A stretch of DNA of 35,460 nucleotides from Verrucomicrobiota bacterium (GTDB lineage: Bacteria > Verrucomicrobiota > Verrucomicrobiia > Chthoniobacterales > UBA10450): NCBI GenBank assembly GCA_019244415.1, contig JAFASN010000017.1, forward strand, positions 1-35,460. The letters are read 5' to 3'. The first letter of the stretch is position 1. Each line of letters begins with the position of its first letter. The position numbers and the translations under genes were made by a program. This document shows, one piece after another, positions 21,211 through 31,629 of the stretch. The notes below the pieces were generated by a model. That model saw only the letters and a program-made list of their open reading frames with translations. It searched no databases and was not told where the DNA came from.

Positions 21211-24200
21211 ATGATGCGACATGGCTGGAAAAAAATCGGGCGCTATCTGCCGTGGGGAATTCTTCTCGTCACCTTCGCCGTTGCAGTCATTCACGCGACC
21301 GGCCAGCAGACTACGCCCAACGCGGCGCCGGTCGTGAATGTCGGTCCAGCGCAATTCATTCATTTATCTGATACCGCCGTTCTGCCCGGCTATGCCACTG
21401 ATGACGGCCTGCCGTTACCGCCGGGATCATTAACTTATCAATGGACGGTCATCGGCGAGCCTTACGGCGTCGATCCGGCGACGGTGCTGTTCACCAATGC
21501 CGCTGCCGCAAGTACGAGGGCGCAGTTCCCCGCCGAAGGCACTTACACCTTGCAGCTCAGCGCGTCCGACAGTGTACTCTCAGGGCAAAACCAGCTCTCG
21601 ATCACGGTTGATCCCGACCCGACTCCGGGCCCTTCCTCGACACCAACTCCCACTCCGGCGCAGAACCAGCCGCCGGTGGTGAATGCCGGGCCGGCGCAAT
21701 CGATTACGCTGCCAGCGACGGCCACACTGCAAGGCTATGCCACCGATGACGGGTTGCCGCTGGTTCCAGGAACATTGAGTTATCAGTGGGCGGTACTCAG
21801 CGGGCCGGCTCCGGTGCAGTTCGGGAACGCCGCCTCAGGCAGCACGATTGCGTCGTTCTCAACAGCCGGCGTTTACACGCTTCAGCTCACCGCGAATGAC
21901 GGCGAGCTTTCTTCCTCGAGTACGGTATCGATTACTGTGAATCCCGCTGCATCGCCGACGCCGACTCCCACCGCGACTCCCAGTCCTTCCCCAACGCCGA
22001 CGCCGAGTAGTACAGCCACTCCGTCGCCGACCGATACACCCAGTCCTCCGCCTACGCCAACAGCAACGCCGTCGCCGACCGATACACCTACACCCGCGCC
22101 GAGCGCAACACCGACGCCCTCGCCGACTGACACACCCAGCCCAACTCCTCCGCCAACACCAACTGCCACACCGCCGCCTCCAACCCCGACGCCAACTCCG
22201 CCGCCGACGCCAAGCCCGACGGCAACCGCGACGCCGTCTCCGAGCGTTACTCCTTCCCCGACGGACACGCCGACACCGCCCCCTACACCTACTCCGCCGC
22301 CGACTCCTACCCCGACTCCCAGCCCCACTGACACACCAAGTCCAACGCCGACGGCTACAGCGACGCCAACGCCTACTCCGGTGCCAACGCCGACTCCGAC
22401 TCCGGTACCAACACCCACGCCGAGTCCCGCTCCGACACCGACTCCGACGGACACGCCCACACCACCGCCATCACCGACTCCCACTCCCACTGACACGCCA
22501 AGTCCCACGCCTACGGCAACCGCAACGCCGTCTCCGACACCGCTTCCGACCGCGACGCCAACGCCGACCGACACACCAACGCCCACGCCGGTACCTACCC
22601 CGACAGTGACTCCGGTACCAACACCCACCCCGTCTCCCGTTCCAACACCAACATCGAGCCCCTCAGCAACGCCAACGCCAAGTCCGACACCTACGGCGAC
22701 AGCGACGCCAACACCCACGCCACTACCGACCCCAACTCCAACTCCAACGCCTACTCCGGTACCGACTCCAACGCCTACGCCAACACCTTCGCCATCAGCA
22801 ACCCCAACAATTACTCCTACTCCGAGTCCGAGTCCTACTGCTACCCCGACGCCAACTCCTACGCCTACTCCAACACCTACCCCGACGGTGACACCAACCC
22901 CAACAATTACTCCTATCCCTACTCCTACTCCGAGTCCGACTCCTACCCCCACTCCTGCCCCGACACCAACGCCTACCCCTACCCCTACTCCGCCGCCTAC
23001 TCCGAGTCCTACTCCGACTCCTACCCCCACTCCTACCGCGACACCAACGCCAACCCCGACGGCGACACCAACCCCAACAATTACTCCGACGCCGACTCCT
23101 ACACCCGGTGGTCCACAGTTATCCGGAATGACTGTTGTTACCGCACCGGCAGGTACGGTTGTCGCGCCGTTTACGAATGGTTACGTTTACGATCTGAGTA
23201 AAAGCCTGACTGTGCGGGCGGATCCTAAATCGGCGGTAGTCAGTGTTGTTTTCAAGCTCGACGGTACTCAAATCAGGATCGAAAGCGCGGCCCCTTACGT
23301 TGTCTCGGGTAACAGCGGCAGCGTTTACAACGTCTGGAAACCCGCGGTTGGTAACCACACTCTCACTGCTACTCCTTACAGCGCCTCGGGGGGAAAAGGA
23401 ACCGCGGGCCAGGCTGTCAGTGTTACGTTCAGCGTAGTTAATTCTTTGCCGACGCCGACGCCCACCGCTACCCCGACGCCGACGGTCACTCCTACACCTA
23501 CTCCCACGCCGACGCCCAAACCGACGGCGACCCCGACAGTTACCCCAACTGCAACGCCGAGCGCCACGCCAAGTGCAACGCCAACACCTACGCCAGTTAA
23601 TCAGCCCAATATCTTTATCAACTGTGGCGGCCCTGCCTATAACGACAGCACTGGCCAGCCTTGGTCAGCCGATATGGATTTTACCGGGGGTACTGCAGAC
23701 TCATACACCGCGTCAGTGTCTGGCACCTCCGACCCAACGCTCTACCAGACGGAGCGATACGGCAAAACACTTAACTACCAGGTTCCTGTCGCGAACGGCA
23801 ACTATGAAATCACGATCGATTTTGCGGAGATGTACTGGAATGCCGCTGGCAAACGCATCTTCAACGTTACTATTCAAGGTCAGACGGTTCTTCAGAACTT
23901 CGATATCTGGTCTTTGGCCGGCAAAGCAAATGCGGTTCAGCGGACCTTTGTCACGGCTGTGACAAATGGAGTTTTAAGTATCGGTGCGACTGCATCTGTC
24001 GACAATGCCCAGTTCTGCGCCATCCAGATACTCTACAAACCAGGCGACCTATATTTGCACCCGATCGCGCAGGTGCCTCCATACGTGGTTGATTATAATG
24101 GCGTCGGTTCCGCGATGGTCCCGCTCGTCGGGGACGCCTCCCACACTCATCAAATAGGTCACAACTTAAAGTCATGGGTGTGGACCGAAGGAAGCAAAAC

Positions 24201-26487
24201 CCTTGGTAGTGGCGCCGATATCACTGTGCCACTTAGCCTCGGCCAGCATACGGTGACGCTTACAATTGGAGACGACAACACTCCGCCGCGAACGGCATCG
24301 ACGAGTGCGACCACAACGGTTACGGCAGTGAATGTCGTCCCCGGTACGCTCGCCAGCTATTATCAAAGTGATACCACCGCCCTGTCTACTTTGATCGACT
24401 CGTTGCCGGCGTCTCCGGGCTACATGGAGGTTTTGCCATCGCTCGAAATCGACAACATCGCGGGAAACGTTAGCTACTCTTCATTCAGCTCAAATGTGGT
24501 GGCAGTCCTGGATTACAAGCTGCAGGTAAGTACCGCGGGCAGCTATCTGTTCAGCGCAGCTGGTTCGAGTAATACGCGCATGTTCGTTAATGGGAATAAA
24601 GTTACCGGCGCGGTATCACTCCAGCCAGGCACCTATCCGATGGAGACACGACTCGCGATTAGTTCAGCTTCAGCTCTGCCGCTCCACGTTCTTGTTAGCA
24701 TGAATGGCGCTCCAGCTGCGCCGGTTAACTCGGCAAACGTTATCCACGACGAAACTAATCTTAAGCCGTTCATCAACAATATGCCGAATACAGGATCCCC
24801 GCTCGGGGGCGATTCCATCTTAATCAATGGCATAGGCTTCTTTCCCGCCAATTCGGTGAGTGTGTTATGGGGAAGTACAGTCATTAGTGGGTCTGCACTT
24901 ACGGTCACCCCGGCCACGATACAGTTTAAGTCGCCTTCCGGCAGCGGTACCGTGAACGTCTCCGTTAAAACTCCAAATGGCACCAGTAATTCGTCTTCCT
25001 TCAAGTACGTGCAGGGCACTGTTCCAATCAACTTCACTGCTCCGGCCAGCGTTGCCTCACTAACTACTCCGACACAAGGGGTCTGGGGTCCTGACGGCAG
25101 ACTCTATGTCGGCACTGCCAACGGTAACATCAACATCTATACTTTTGACGATAACTACAATGTCACGAACACACAGGTGGTGACCACCATCGCAGGACTA
25201 TCGAATAACACCATTCTTGGAATAACCGTTAACCCGCGTGATCCGCCAAGCCCGGTAAAAATATACGTTTCTCATAGTAAGCTCTACGCTGAAGGCGGCA
25301 ATAGCTTCACCGGCCCCGCGCCATACAATGGTCAGGTCTCCGTGCTTACGGGGCCCAACTTTTCCACAGTTAAACCCCTCATCACCGGCCTGCCTGTTTC
25401 CAATCGCGATCACGCCATCAATGGCCTGACCTTTGATGATCAAGGTAACCTGCTTATCTGCGTTGGAAGTGAAACTAACGCCGGCATTCCGTCGTTGCCG
25501 ATGGGGACGCTGCCGAACAACGCCCTTGATGCGTCGATTCTCATTGCCCCGATCGCGAAGACGAACTTCAACGGCGCTATTACTTACGTAGATCCGGGTA
25601 CCGGCAAAGCCGACAATGACCAGGTAAACGGCGCGACGACAAATGAGGCCGCAGGCGTAGATGTGTCGGTTTACGCTTCAGGTATGCGCAATCCGTTTGA
25701 TACTGTCTGGACTACGCGCGGCAAGCTTTATGGCACTGACAACGGAATGAATGCGAATTTCGGCGCCATCTCGACTGGTGCTAACACACAGGCGACCGAG
25801 AGTCACCAGCCGGATAAGATCAACTACATAGTTAAGGGTAACTACTACGGTAGTCCTAATCGCAATCGTGGCCGTACCGATAGCCGGCAGAATGTTTACC
25901 ATTATCCTACTGAGACGTCGAACAACGGATTTACGGCGCCGCTCGCCACAGTTCAGTCGTCCACGGACGGGATCGATGAGTATCGCGCGACTGCTTTCAA
26001 TAGCCGGATGCGTGGCGACTTAATCGTGCAGCACTGGCAGCATGCGCTTTCGTATGCCGTGCTTTCATCCGATGGCTTATCGATACCAAGTGTAAACACG
26101 CTCTCATCGTCAGTCGTCGGGCTTACTTCGATTACAGGTCCTGGAGGCGCCATTCTCAGCATGGACTACTCCAATAACCAGGTCGTGGTTATTAAACCAA
26201 TCGACGCCGGCGTTGGGGCGGGCGCAATGGCCGCTTACGACATTTTCCCGTGGAGAGGTCGCGCCGATGGAACAGTGCCGTTTGTGATTGGCGGCACAGG
26301 TTTCGGCACGATGAGTGGAACCACGGTGACAATCGGCGGCGTGTCGGCCAAGCTGACATCGGTGTCAGCCACGAGGATCAGAGGGGTTATTCCAGCGAAC
26401 TCCGCGCCCACGGCACAGCTGCTTGATGTCGTGGTGCAATCTGCCGGGAAAACTTCAACGATCACGCAAGCGTTTCGATACAACTAA
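21211..26487 (+). CDS. Very large secreted mosaic protein: PKD, Pro/Thr linkers, Ig-like, malectin, PA14-like, IPT/TIG and propeller domains
   Basis: 1758 aa. N-terminal membrane/signal segment (about 8-31). Two PKD-like domains with duplicated [21 protein letters not shown]-type starts (38-135, 153-245). Pro/Thr linker (248-632). Ig-like module (633-745; [13 protein letters not shown]...[14 protein letters not shown]). Second linker (746-795). Malectin-type carbohydrate-binding domain (798-940; [33 protein letters not shown]). PKD-like (944-1040), PA14-like (1042-1170), IPT/TIG (1187-1268). Sorbosone/glucose-dehydrogenase-like propeller (1274-1667; [42 protein letters not shown]). C-terminal IPT/TIG (1674-1758). 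Likely exported and glycan-interacting, perhaps a polysaccharide-acting or adhesive surface protein. No sorting tag is seen at the C-terminus. Confidence 0.85.
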   Translation: MMRHGWKKIGRYLPWGILLVTFAVAVIHATGQQTTPNAAPVVNVGPAQFIHLSDTAVLPGYATDDGLPLPPGSLTYQWTVIGEPYGVDPATVLFTNAAAASTRAQFPAEGTYTLQLSASDSVLSGQNQLSITVDPDPTPGPSSTPTPTPAQNQPPVVNAGPAQSITLPATATLQGYATDDGLPLVPGTLSYQWAVLSGPAPVQFGNAASGSTIASFSTAGVYTLQLTANDGELSSSSTVSITVNPAASPTPTPTATPSPSPTPTPSSTATPSPTDTPSPPPTPTATPSPTDTPTPAPSATPTPSPTDTPSPTPPPTPTATPPPPTPTPTPPPTPSPTATATPSPSVTPSPTDTPTPPPTPTPPPTPTPTPSPTDTPSPTPTATATPTPTPVPTPTPTPVPTPTPSPAPTPTPTDTPTPPPSPTPTPTDTPSPTPTATATPSPTPLPTATPTPTDTPTPTPVPTPTVTPVPTPTPSPVPTPTSSPSATPTPSPTPTATATPTPTPLPTPTPTPTPTPVPTPTPTPTPSPSATPTITPTPSPSPTATPTPTPTPTPTPTPTVTPTPTITPIPTPTPSPTPTPTPAPTPTPTPTPTPPPTPSPTPTPTPTPTATPTPTPTATPTPTITPTPTPTPGGPQLSGMTVVTAPAGTVVAPFTNGYVYDLSKSLTVRADPKSAVVSVVFKLDGTQIRIESAAPYVVSGNSGSVYNVWKPAVGNHTLTATPYSASGGKGTAGQAVSVTFSVVNSLPTPTPTATPTPTVTPTPTPTPTPKPTATPTVTPTATPSATPSATPTPTPVNQPNIFINCGGPAYNDSTGQPWSADMDFTGGTADSYTASVSGTSDPTLYQTERYGKTLNYQVPVANGNYEITIDFAEMYWNAAGKRIFNVTIQGQTVLQNFDIWSLAGKANAVQRTFVTAVTNGVLSIGATASVDNAQFCAIQILYKPGDLYLHPIAQVPPYVVDYNGVGSAMVPLVGDASHTHQIGHNLKSWVWTEGSKTLGSGADITVPLSLGQHTVTLTIGDDNTPPRTASTSATTTVTAVNVVPGTLASYYQSDTTALSTLIDSLPASPGYMEVLPSLEIDNIAGNVSYSSFSSNVVAVLDYKLQVSTAGSYLFSAAGSSNTRMFVNGNKVTGAVSLQPGTYPMETRLAISSASALPLHVLVSMNGAPAAPVNSANVIHDETNLKPFINNMPNTGSPLGGDSILINGIGFFPANSVSVLWGSTVISGSALTVTPATIQFKSPSGSGTVNVSVKTPNGTSNSSSFKYVQGTVPINFTAPASVASLTTPTQGVWGPDGRLYVGTANGNINIYTFDDNYNVTNTQVVTTIAGLSNNTILGITVNPRDPPSPVKIYVSHSKLYAEGGNSFTGPAPYNGQVSVLTGPNFSTVKPLITGLPVSNRDHAINGLTFDDQGNLLICVGSETNAGIPSLPMGTLPNNALDASILIAPIAKTNFNGAITYVDPGTGKADNDQVNGATTNEAAGVDVSVYASGMRNPFDTVWTTRGKLYGTDNGMNANFGAISTGANTQATESHQPDKINYIVKGNYYGSPNRNRGRTDSRQNVYHYPTETSNNGFTAPLATVQSSTDGIDEYRATAFNSRMRGDLIVQHWQHALSYAVLSSDGLSIPSVNTLSSSVVGLTSITGPGGAILSMDYSNNQVVVIKPIDAGVGAGAMAAYDIFPWRGRADGTVPFVIGGTGFGTMSGTTVTIGGVSAKLTSVSATRIRGVIPANSAPTAQLLDVVVQSAGKTSTITQAFRYN
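21953..23106 (+). repeat. Low-complexity Pro/Thr-coding repeat tract
   Basis: About 1.15 kb of near-continuous (ACN CCN)n codons with interspersed TCN, GCG, GAC and GTN. It encodes [10 protein letters not shown]-type sequence, the linker of the 1758-aa protein. Codon third positions vary (ACG, ACT, ACA, ACC), so it is maintained at protein level rather than being a simple satellite. Likely O-glycosylated or extended. Confidence 0.85.
23446..23597 (+). repeat. Second Pro/Thr-coding linker tract
   Basis: About 150 bp of the same codon pattern ([17 protein letters not shown]...) between the Ig-like module and the malectin domain. Confidence 0.8.
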
Positions 26488-26568
26488 CTTCCACAATCAG
26501 GAACATTTTTGGGCCAGCTAACAAGATTAAGCTTCCCAAAACGTCTTGAATTTGCCTAACATGTACTC

Positions 26569-27966
26569 ATGAAGTCGCCCCTCAGCTCTACCTCGTCTAG
26601 GCTATTATTTACCGCCGCTGCTGCTTTACTCTTAGTACTAGGCGGTGATGCCCAAACGCCTTTTACTTGGGCGACGAAAGCGTCGAATCCACTGGTGCGG
26701 TTCGAGGCGGTCGGCGGCGCGGCCGCGGGTCGGTTGTATCAATTCAGCGGGTACTACACGTGCTGCGCGCAAATTCTCGCGACACCAGAATCGCACGCCT
26801 ATGATCCGGCGACCGATAAATGGTTCTCGCTCGCGAACATCCCGCAACCTATAAGTCACTGCGGCCAGGTGGTTGACGAAGATAATCCAAACGACATGAC
26901 CTTCTGGCTGGCCGGAGGGTTCTTAGGGAACCATCCCGGGCCGAGCACGACAGAAGTCTGGAAGTACAGCATCAACAACAATACCTGGTCACAAGGGCCG
27001 TCGCTGCCGGCGCCGCGTGCCGGTGGTGTTCTGGTTAAGTACGGGCGCGAGCTTCACTATTATGGCGGGACGGTGCGCGTGAATGGCGTTTACCAGGCGG
27101 ATTACGGCACGCATTGGGCGCTCGACTTGGACGGCGGCACGGCGTGGCGGACAACAACGACCAGTGGTCAGTTACTGGCACCTTTGCCTAACCCGCGAAA
27201 CCATATGGGCGGCACGGAGCTAAATGGTAAACTCTACGCCATTGGCGGTCAGCATCTCGGGGCACAGGACACGACGAACCAGACTGAAGTTGATGTTTAC
27301 GATCCAAGTACTAACACCTGGTCGCAGACGACGCCGCTGCCGGTTCCTACCGGTCACATCACCGCGAATGTGTTTGTCATGAACGGGCACATTATCGTTA
27401 CGGCGGGTCGTGGGCAGAACGGCGTCAAGCTGGCGAACGTACTTGAGTACGACCCATCCACGGCGACTTGGACGCGGCTGCCACAGTTGCCAAGTGGGCG
27501 GCAATCTCCGGTTTCAGGTTTGGTAGGAAACCAGATCGTTGTCACGTGCGGCTTCAACGGCCCGCTCCATAACCAGACTTGGGTGAGTGAAGCGCCCCAG
27601 ACTTCCGGGCAGTCAGTAGTTAGTTTCACGCTCATCAATGCTGACACTGGTCAGCCGGTATCAGGTTACGAAGTGATCAATAATGGAGCTGTTATTAATA
27701 CGGCCTCAATTGGCACGACTCACCTGAATATTCGCGCAAATACAAACCCGGCGGTAGTCGGCAGCGTGCGTTTCGGCCTCGACGCAAACACGAACAGTCG
27801 CATGGAGAACTCAGCGCCTTACGCGCTCTTTGGTAACAGCGGAAGCACCTACACCGCGGGGACCTTCTCCGCTGGTAACCACACTTTGACCGCGACGCCT
27901 TACACGGGCACTTCAGGCCAGGGAACTGCTGGCACCGCGCTAACTGTCTCGTTTACTGTTCAATAA
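26569..27966 (+). CDS. Secreted Kelch-repeat protein, short paralogue
   Basis: 465 aa. A signal peptide (MKSPLSSTSSRLLFTAAAALLLVLGGDAQ) is followed by Kelch repeats (about 35-345): YDPATDKWFSLANIPQP, WLAGGFLG, VYDPSTNTWSQTTPLPVPTGH, EYDPSTATWTRLPQLPSGR. The GG plus spaced Y/W pattern is that of a beta-propeller as in galactose oxidase-like proteins. The enzymatic Cu site is not evident. The C-terminal module (about 355-465), FTLINADTGQPVSGYE...VGSVRFGLD...[14 protein letters not shown], is shared with both neighbours. It is nearly identical over its N-terminal ~345 residues to the gene at 28102, which has an extra propeller half and linker. Confidence 0.87.
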   Translation: MKSPLSSTSSRLLFTAAAALLLVLGGDAQTPFTWATKASNPLVRFEAVGGAAAGRLYQFSGYYTCCAQILATPESHAYDPATDKWFSLANIPQPISHCGQVVDEDNPNDMTFWLAGGFLGNHPGPSTTEVWKYSINNNTWSQGPSLPAPRAGGVLVKYGRELHYYGGTVRVNGVYQADYGTHWALDLDGGTAWRTTTTSGQLLAPLPNPRNHMGGTELNGKLYAIGGQHLGAQDTTNQTEVDVYDPSTNTWSQTTPLPVPTGHITANVFVMNGHIIVTAGRGQNGVKLANVLEYDPSTATWTRLPQLPSGRQSPVSGLVGNQIVVTCGFNGPLHNQTWVSEAPQTSGQSVVSFTLINADTGQPVSGYEVINNGAVINTASIGTTHLNIRANTNPAVVGSVRFGLDANTNSRMENSAPYALFGNSGSTYTAGTFSAGNHTLTATPYTGTSGQGTAGTALTVSFTVQ

Positions 27967-28101
27967 CCCAGTCAGGCGGCTGCGCCCCGGCCGAGCGAGC
28001 ATGGCAAGGGCGATGACGTGCAGCTTCCGTCGCCAATTCTTTTTTTGCATTACCTGAGAAAACGCTTCACAAGCAGCGCCACAACCGGGTAGGATGCGCG
28101 G

Positions 28102-30513
28102 GTGAACTCACGTTTCAGGTCTGTTGCTTCTACACTCTTACTCGCTGCCGGGGTTGCACTGGCTTTCAGTCTCGGCGGCGATGCCCAGACTTCCTTTACC
28201 TGGGCAACCAAATCACCGAACCCGCTGGTGCGTTTTGAAGCGATCGGCGGCGCGGCGGGCGGCAAGCTTTATGAGTTTGCCGGCTATTACACCTGCTGCT
28301 CGAAGATACTGGCGACGGCGGAATGCGACACCTACGATCCGGCCACTGATCAATGGACGTCGATCGCCCCGATCCCGCAGCCGATCAGCCACTCGGGGCA
28401 GGTCGTGGATGCTGATGACCCGAGCAACATGACGTTCTGGCTGGCGGGCGGTTTTCTCGGCAATGATCCCGGCCCAAGCACCACCGAAGTATGGAAGTAC
28501 AGCATCAATAACAACACCTGGACGGCAGGTCCGCCGCTACCTGCACCGCGCGGCGGTGGCGTTCTCGTCAAGATCGGCCGTGAGTTACATTACTATGGTG
28601 GTTCCATTCGAACCAACGGAGTCTGGCAGGCGGATTACGGCACGCATTGGGCGCTGGACCTTGATGGCGGAACAGCGTGGCGCACAACCACAACTAGCGG
28701 CCAGCTACTCGCGCCCATGCCAAACCCACGCAATCACATGGGTGGCACCGAATTAAATGGCAAGCTTTACGCGATTGGCGGTCAGCACCTCGGGAAACAA
28801 GATACGACCAATCAGACCGAGGTGGATGTTTACGATCCATCGACGAATACCTGGAGCCAGACTACTCCGCTACCGATCCCTACCGGGCATATCACGGCCA
28901 ATGTGTTCGTGCGTAATGGACACATCGTCGTCACAGCCGGTCGCGGGCAGAACGGAGTGATGCTGGCAAACGTACTGGACTATGACCCTTCTACCGCAAC
29001 GTGGACGCAGTTACCGTCGTTGCCGAGCGGCCGGCAGTCGCCTGTCTCGGGATTAGTAGGAAACCAGATTGTAGTTACCTGCGGCTTCAATGGTCCTCTA
29101 CACAACCAGACATGGGTGAGCGAGACTAGTGCGCCCGCTAACGGGACATGGCAGAGCGGACCTGCGCTTCCAATCGCGACGGGGGAAGTTTCAGCCGGAG
29201 TAATCAACAATGTGATGTATCTGGTCGGTCAGGATACAAGCGCGACCATGGCTTACAACCTGAGTACCGGCACGTGGCGGAGTGATCTGGCGCCGCGGCC
29301 ATACCTCGGCGACCACCACGCGGCGGAAGTTATTAACAATAAGTTCTACCTGTTCGGCGGCCTCGATGGCAATGGAGCGTCTGCCGGTAAAGTACAAATT
29401 TATGATCCGGCGACTAACACCTGGACCGTCGGCGCGCCCGCTCCGTACGCGGGCGGCTCAATTGCAACGGCACTAATCGGCGGAAAAGTCTACATTGCCG
29501 GAGGTATTGTCGGCAGCACGACTGTGAGTACAGCCGCCGTTTACGATCCGGCCACTGACACCTGGGCAACCATGGCTTCGATGCCGGCGGGACGGAACCA
29601 TGCTGCTGCGGGAACTGACGGCTCCAAATTGTACATTTTCGGCGGCAGAACCGGAGGCAACGTGCCGTCGGTTGGGTTCAGCGACGTGCAAATCTATGAC
29701 CCGGCAACCAGCACGTGGCAGTGGAGCGGCCAAAGTGGATCCACCATTCCGCCCTTACCGCAACCGCGAGGCGGGATGGGAAAAGCCGCGTTCTACAACA
29801 ACGAATTTTATGTCATGGGTGGGGAGACGACGAACGCCGGCACAGGACAGGTGGCGGGCAACGTTTATAACCGGGTCGACGTTTACAATCCCGTTTCAAG
29901 AACGTGGCGGCTTGATACTCCCATGCCGACGGCCCGGCACGGCATCTTCCCCGTCGTGGCAAATGGCAGCATTCTGGTGGCCGGAGGCGGTCTGCATTCC
30001 GGCCATGCTTCGTCAACGGTGTTTGAGATATTCTCGAGCTCCTCTGGAACCCCAACGCCTACTCCAACTCCCAGTCCAAGCCCTACTCCTACTGCTACTC
30101 CTAGCCCTACTCCAACGCCAACTCCAACTGCAACTCCTACTCCTACTCCGAGTGCGCAGGGCGTTAGCAGCTTCACGCTAATTAATGCGGACACCAACCA
30201 GCCAGTCTCCGGCTATGATCCAATAGCTAACGGCGCAGTGATCAACACCTCCTCCATTGGCACGACACATGTAAACGTGCGGGCGAACACACAGCCGAGT
30301 ACGGTCGGCAGTGTCCGCTTCGGGCTCGATACGAACGCGAACTTCCGAATCGAAAACAGCGCGCCGTATTCGTTATTCGGCGACAACAACGGCAAATATT
30401 ACGCCGGAAGCTTTTCCAGCGGCCAACACAGTTTGACCGGCACGCCTTACTCTGCTGCGTCGGCGAAAGGAACGTCGGGAACTGCGCTGACGATCTCGTT
30501 TACGGTCCAGTAG
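28102..30513 (+). CDS. Secreted Kelch-repeat protein, long paralogue
   Basis: 803 aa from GTG at 28102. Signal peptide (about 1-29), first Kelch propeller (35-345) nearly matching the short paralogue, then a second set of Kelch repeats (350-645): MYLVGQDTSATMAYNLSTGTW, FYLFGGLDGNG, IYDPATNTWTVGAPAPYAGG, VYIAGGIVG, IFGGRTGGN, FYVMGGETTN. A Pro/Thr linker follows (650-684), then the C-terminal Ig-like module (690-803; FTLINADTNQPVSGYD...HSLTGTPYSAASAKG). It is in tandem with its paralogue across 135 nt. It is convergent with trpS with only 11 nt between stops. Likely cell-surface or secreted carbohydrate-binding. Confidence 0.87.
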   Translation: MNSRFRSVASTLLLAAGVALAFSLGGDAQTSFTWATKSPNPLVRFEAIGGAAGGKLYEFAGYYTCCSKILATAECDTYDPATDQWTSIAPIPQPISHSGQVVDADDPSNMTFWLAGGFLGNDPGPSTTEVWKYSINNNTWTAGPPLPAPRGGGVLVKIGRELHYYGGSIRTNGVWQADYGTHWALDLDGGTAWRTTTTSGQLLAPMPNPRNHMGGTELNGKLYAIGGQHLGKQDTTNQTEVDVYDPSTNTWSQTTPLPIPTGHITANVFVRNGHIVVTAGRGQNGVMLANVLDYDPSTATWTQLPSLPSGRQSPVSGLVGNQIVVTCGFNGPLHNQTWVSETSAPANGTWQSGPALPIATGEVSAGVINNVMYLVGQDTSATMAYNLSTGTWRSDLAPRPYLGDHHAAEVINNKFYLFGGLDGNGASAGKVQIYDPATNTWTVGAPAPYAGGSIATALIGGKVYIAGGIVGSTTVSTAAVYDPATDTWATMASMPAGRNHAAAGTDGSKLYIFGGRTGGNVPSVGFSDVQIYDPATSTWQWSGQSGSTIPPLPQPRGGMGKAAFYNNEFYVMGGETTNAGTGQVAGNVYNRVDVYNPVSRTWRLDTPMPTARHGIFPVVANGSILVAGGGLHSGHASSTVFEIFSSSSGTPTPTPTPSPSPTPTATPSPTPTPTPTATPTPTPSAQGVSSFTLINADTNQPVSGYDPIANGAVINTSSIGTTHVNVRANTQPSTVGSVRFGLDTNANFRIENSAPYSLFGDNNGKYYAGSFSSGQHSLTGTPYSAASAKGTSGTALTISFTVQ
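30049..30156 (+). repeat. Pro/Thr-coding linker tract in the long Kelch gene
   Basis: About 108 bp of ACN-CCN/AGN-CCN codons ([17 protein letters not shown]...). The short paralogue has only a few Ser/Gly residues at the same junction. Confidence 0.8.
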
Positions 30514-30524
30514 CCTGGCGCGTT

Positions 30525-31499
30525 TTAGGTCCCTCGGCCGGTTAACCCGACGGCAGCACGCACTCGATCGATGACCGGTCGCGAGATGTTGTTCGCACGT
30601 TCGGCGCCTCGGGCGAGTACCTCATCGACGTAGCGTGCGTCAGCTTGGATCTGTTCGCGCCTCTCCCGCATGGGAGCAAAGAACTCCCAGAGTTTATCCA
30701 ATAGCTCCTTCTTGAACTCACCGTAACCAATTCCGCCAGCGCGGAAACGTTCGCGCATCTCTTGCAGCTCGACCGGCGAAGCGACAAGCCCGTAGAGCTG
30801 CACAATGGTGGAGTTTTCCGGATCTTTCGGCGCGTCCACAGGCGTCGAATCGGTAACGATGCTCATGATCCGTTTCCGCGTTTCCTTTTCCTGGCCGAAG
30901 ATGTCGATGGTGTTGCCGTAGCTTTTACTCATTTTCTGCCCGTCAACACCCGGAACTACCTCGGTGCGCGCGTGTATTCGCGGTTCCGGCAATTTCAGCA
31001 CCGGGCCGTAGTTATCATTCAGGCGGGTGGCAATGTCGCGCGTGATCTCGATATGCTGCTTCTGGTCTTTGCCGACTGGAACGACGTCGCTATCATAAAT
31101 TAAAATGTCTGCCGCCATTAGCACTGGGTAAGTAAACAGACCAGCCGAAGGAGGCACGCCGCGCGCAACCTTGTCCTTGTAAGAATGGGCCAGCTCAAGG
31201 CGCGAAACTGGAGTAAGAGTAGATAGTATCCAGGCGAGCTCGGTTACCTGCGGCACGTCGCTTTGCAAAAAAAGCGAGGCTTTGTTCGGGTCCAAACCGC
31301 AGGCCAGAAAGTCGAGCGCCACACGACGGCTATTCTGCCGCAGTATTTGTGGATCACGCAGGCTGGTGAGCGCGTGATAATTGGCGATGAAGTAGAGCGC
31401 TTCTCCTTCGTCCTGAAGCGCGATGGCGGGACGCATCATGCCGAAGTAGTTGCCGATATGCAGAACACCGCTCGGCTGTATCCCGGAGAGAATGCGCAT
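30525..31499 (-). CDS. trpS: Tryptophanyl-tRNA synthetase
   Basis: 324 aa, normal for bacterial TrpS. Class I signatures are intact: HIGN at 14-17 for HIGH, and KMSKS at 189-193. GIQPSGVLHIGNYFG, LAHSYKDK, GLFTYPVLMAADILIYDSDVVPVGKDQKQHIEITRDIA and PRIHAR are typical of the family. It charges tRNA-Trp with tryptophan in the cytoplasm. It lies downstream of the LptF/G gene on the same strand with ~130 nt between, and may be the last gene of that unit. Confidence 0.97.
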   Translation of the reverse strand: MRILSGIQPSGVLHIGNYFGMMRPAIALQDEGEALYFIANYHALTSLRDPQILRQNSRRVALDFLACGLDPNKASLFLQSDVPQVTELAWILSTLTPVSRLELAHSYKDKVARGVPPSAGLFTYPVLMAADILIYDSDVVPVGKDQKQHIEITRDIATRLNDNYGPVLKLPEPRIHARTEVVPGVDGQKMSKSYGNTIDIFGQEKETRKRIMSIVTDSTPVDAPKDPENSTIVQLYGLVASPVELQEMRERFRAGGIGYGEFKKELLDKLWEFFAPMRERREQIQADARYVDEVLARGAERANNISRPVIDRVRAAVGLTGRGT

Positions 31500-31629
31500 C
31501 GTCGTACTTATGATTTAGGCGAACACCTTGTCATATTGAGAAGACCGTTCGCAAGACATGCAGCCTGAGATCGAAAGCTTCTCTGGCAAGGACATTTCGG
31601 GTGCACTCCTGGAGTAAGTACGCGGTGGA

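Noticed and set aside
21882-23030. 382-aa minus-strand ORF rich in Gly-Val repeats
   Set aside because: It is the antisense of the Pro/Thr codon tract; the GV pattern follows automatically from ACN-CCN codons. It has no independent start signal or domain.
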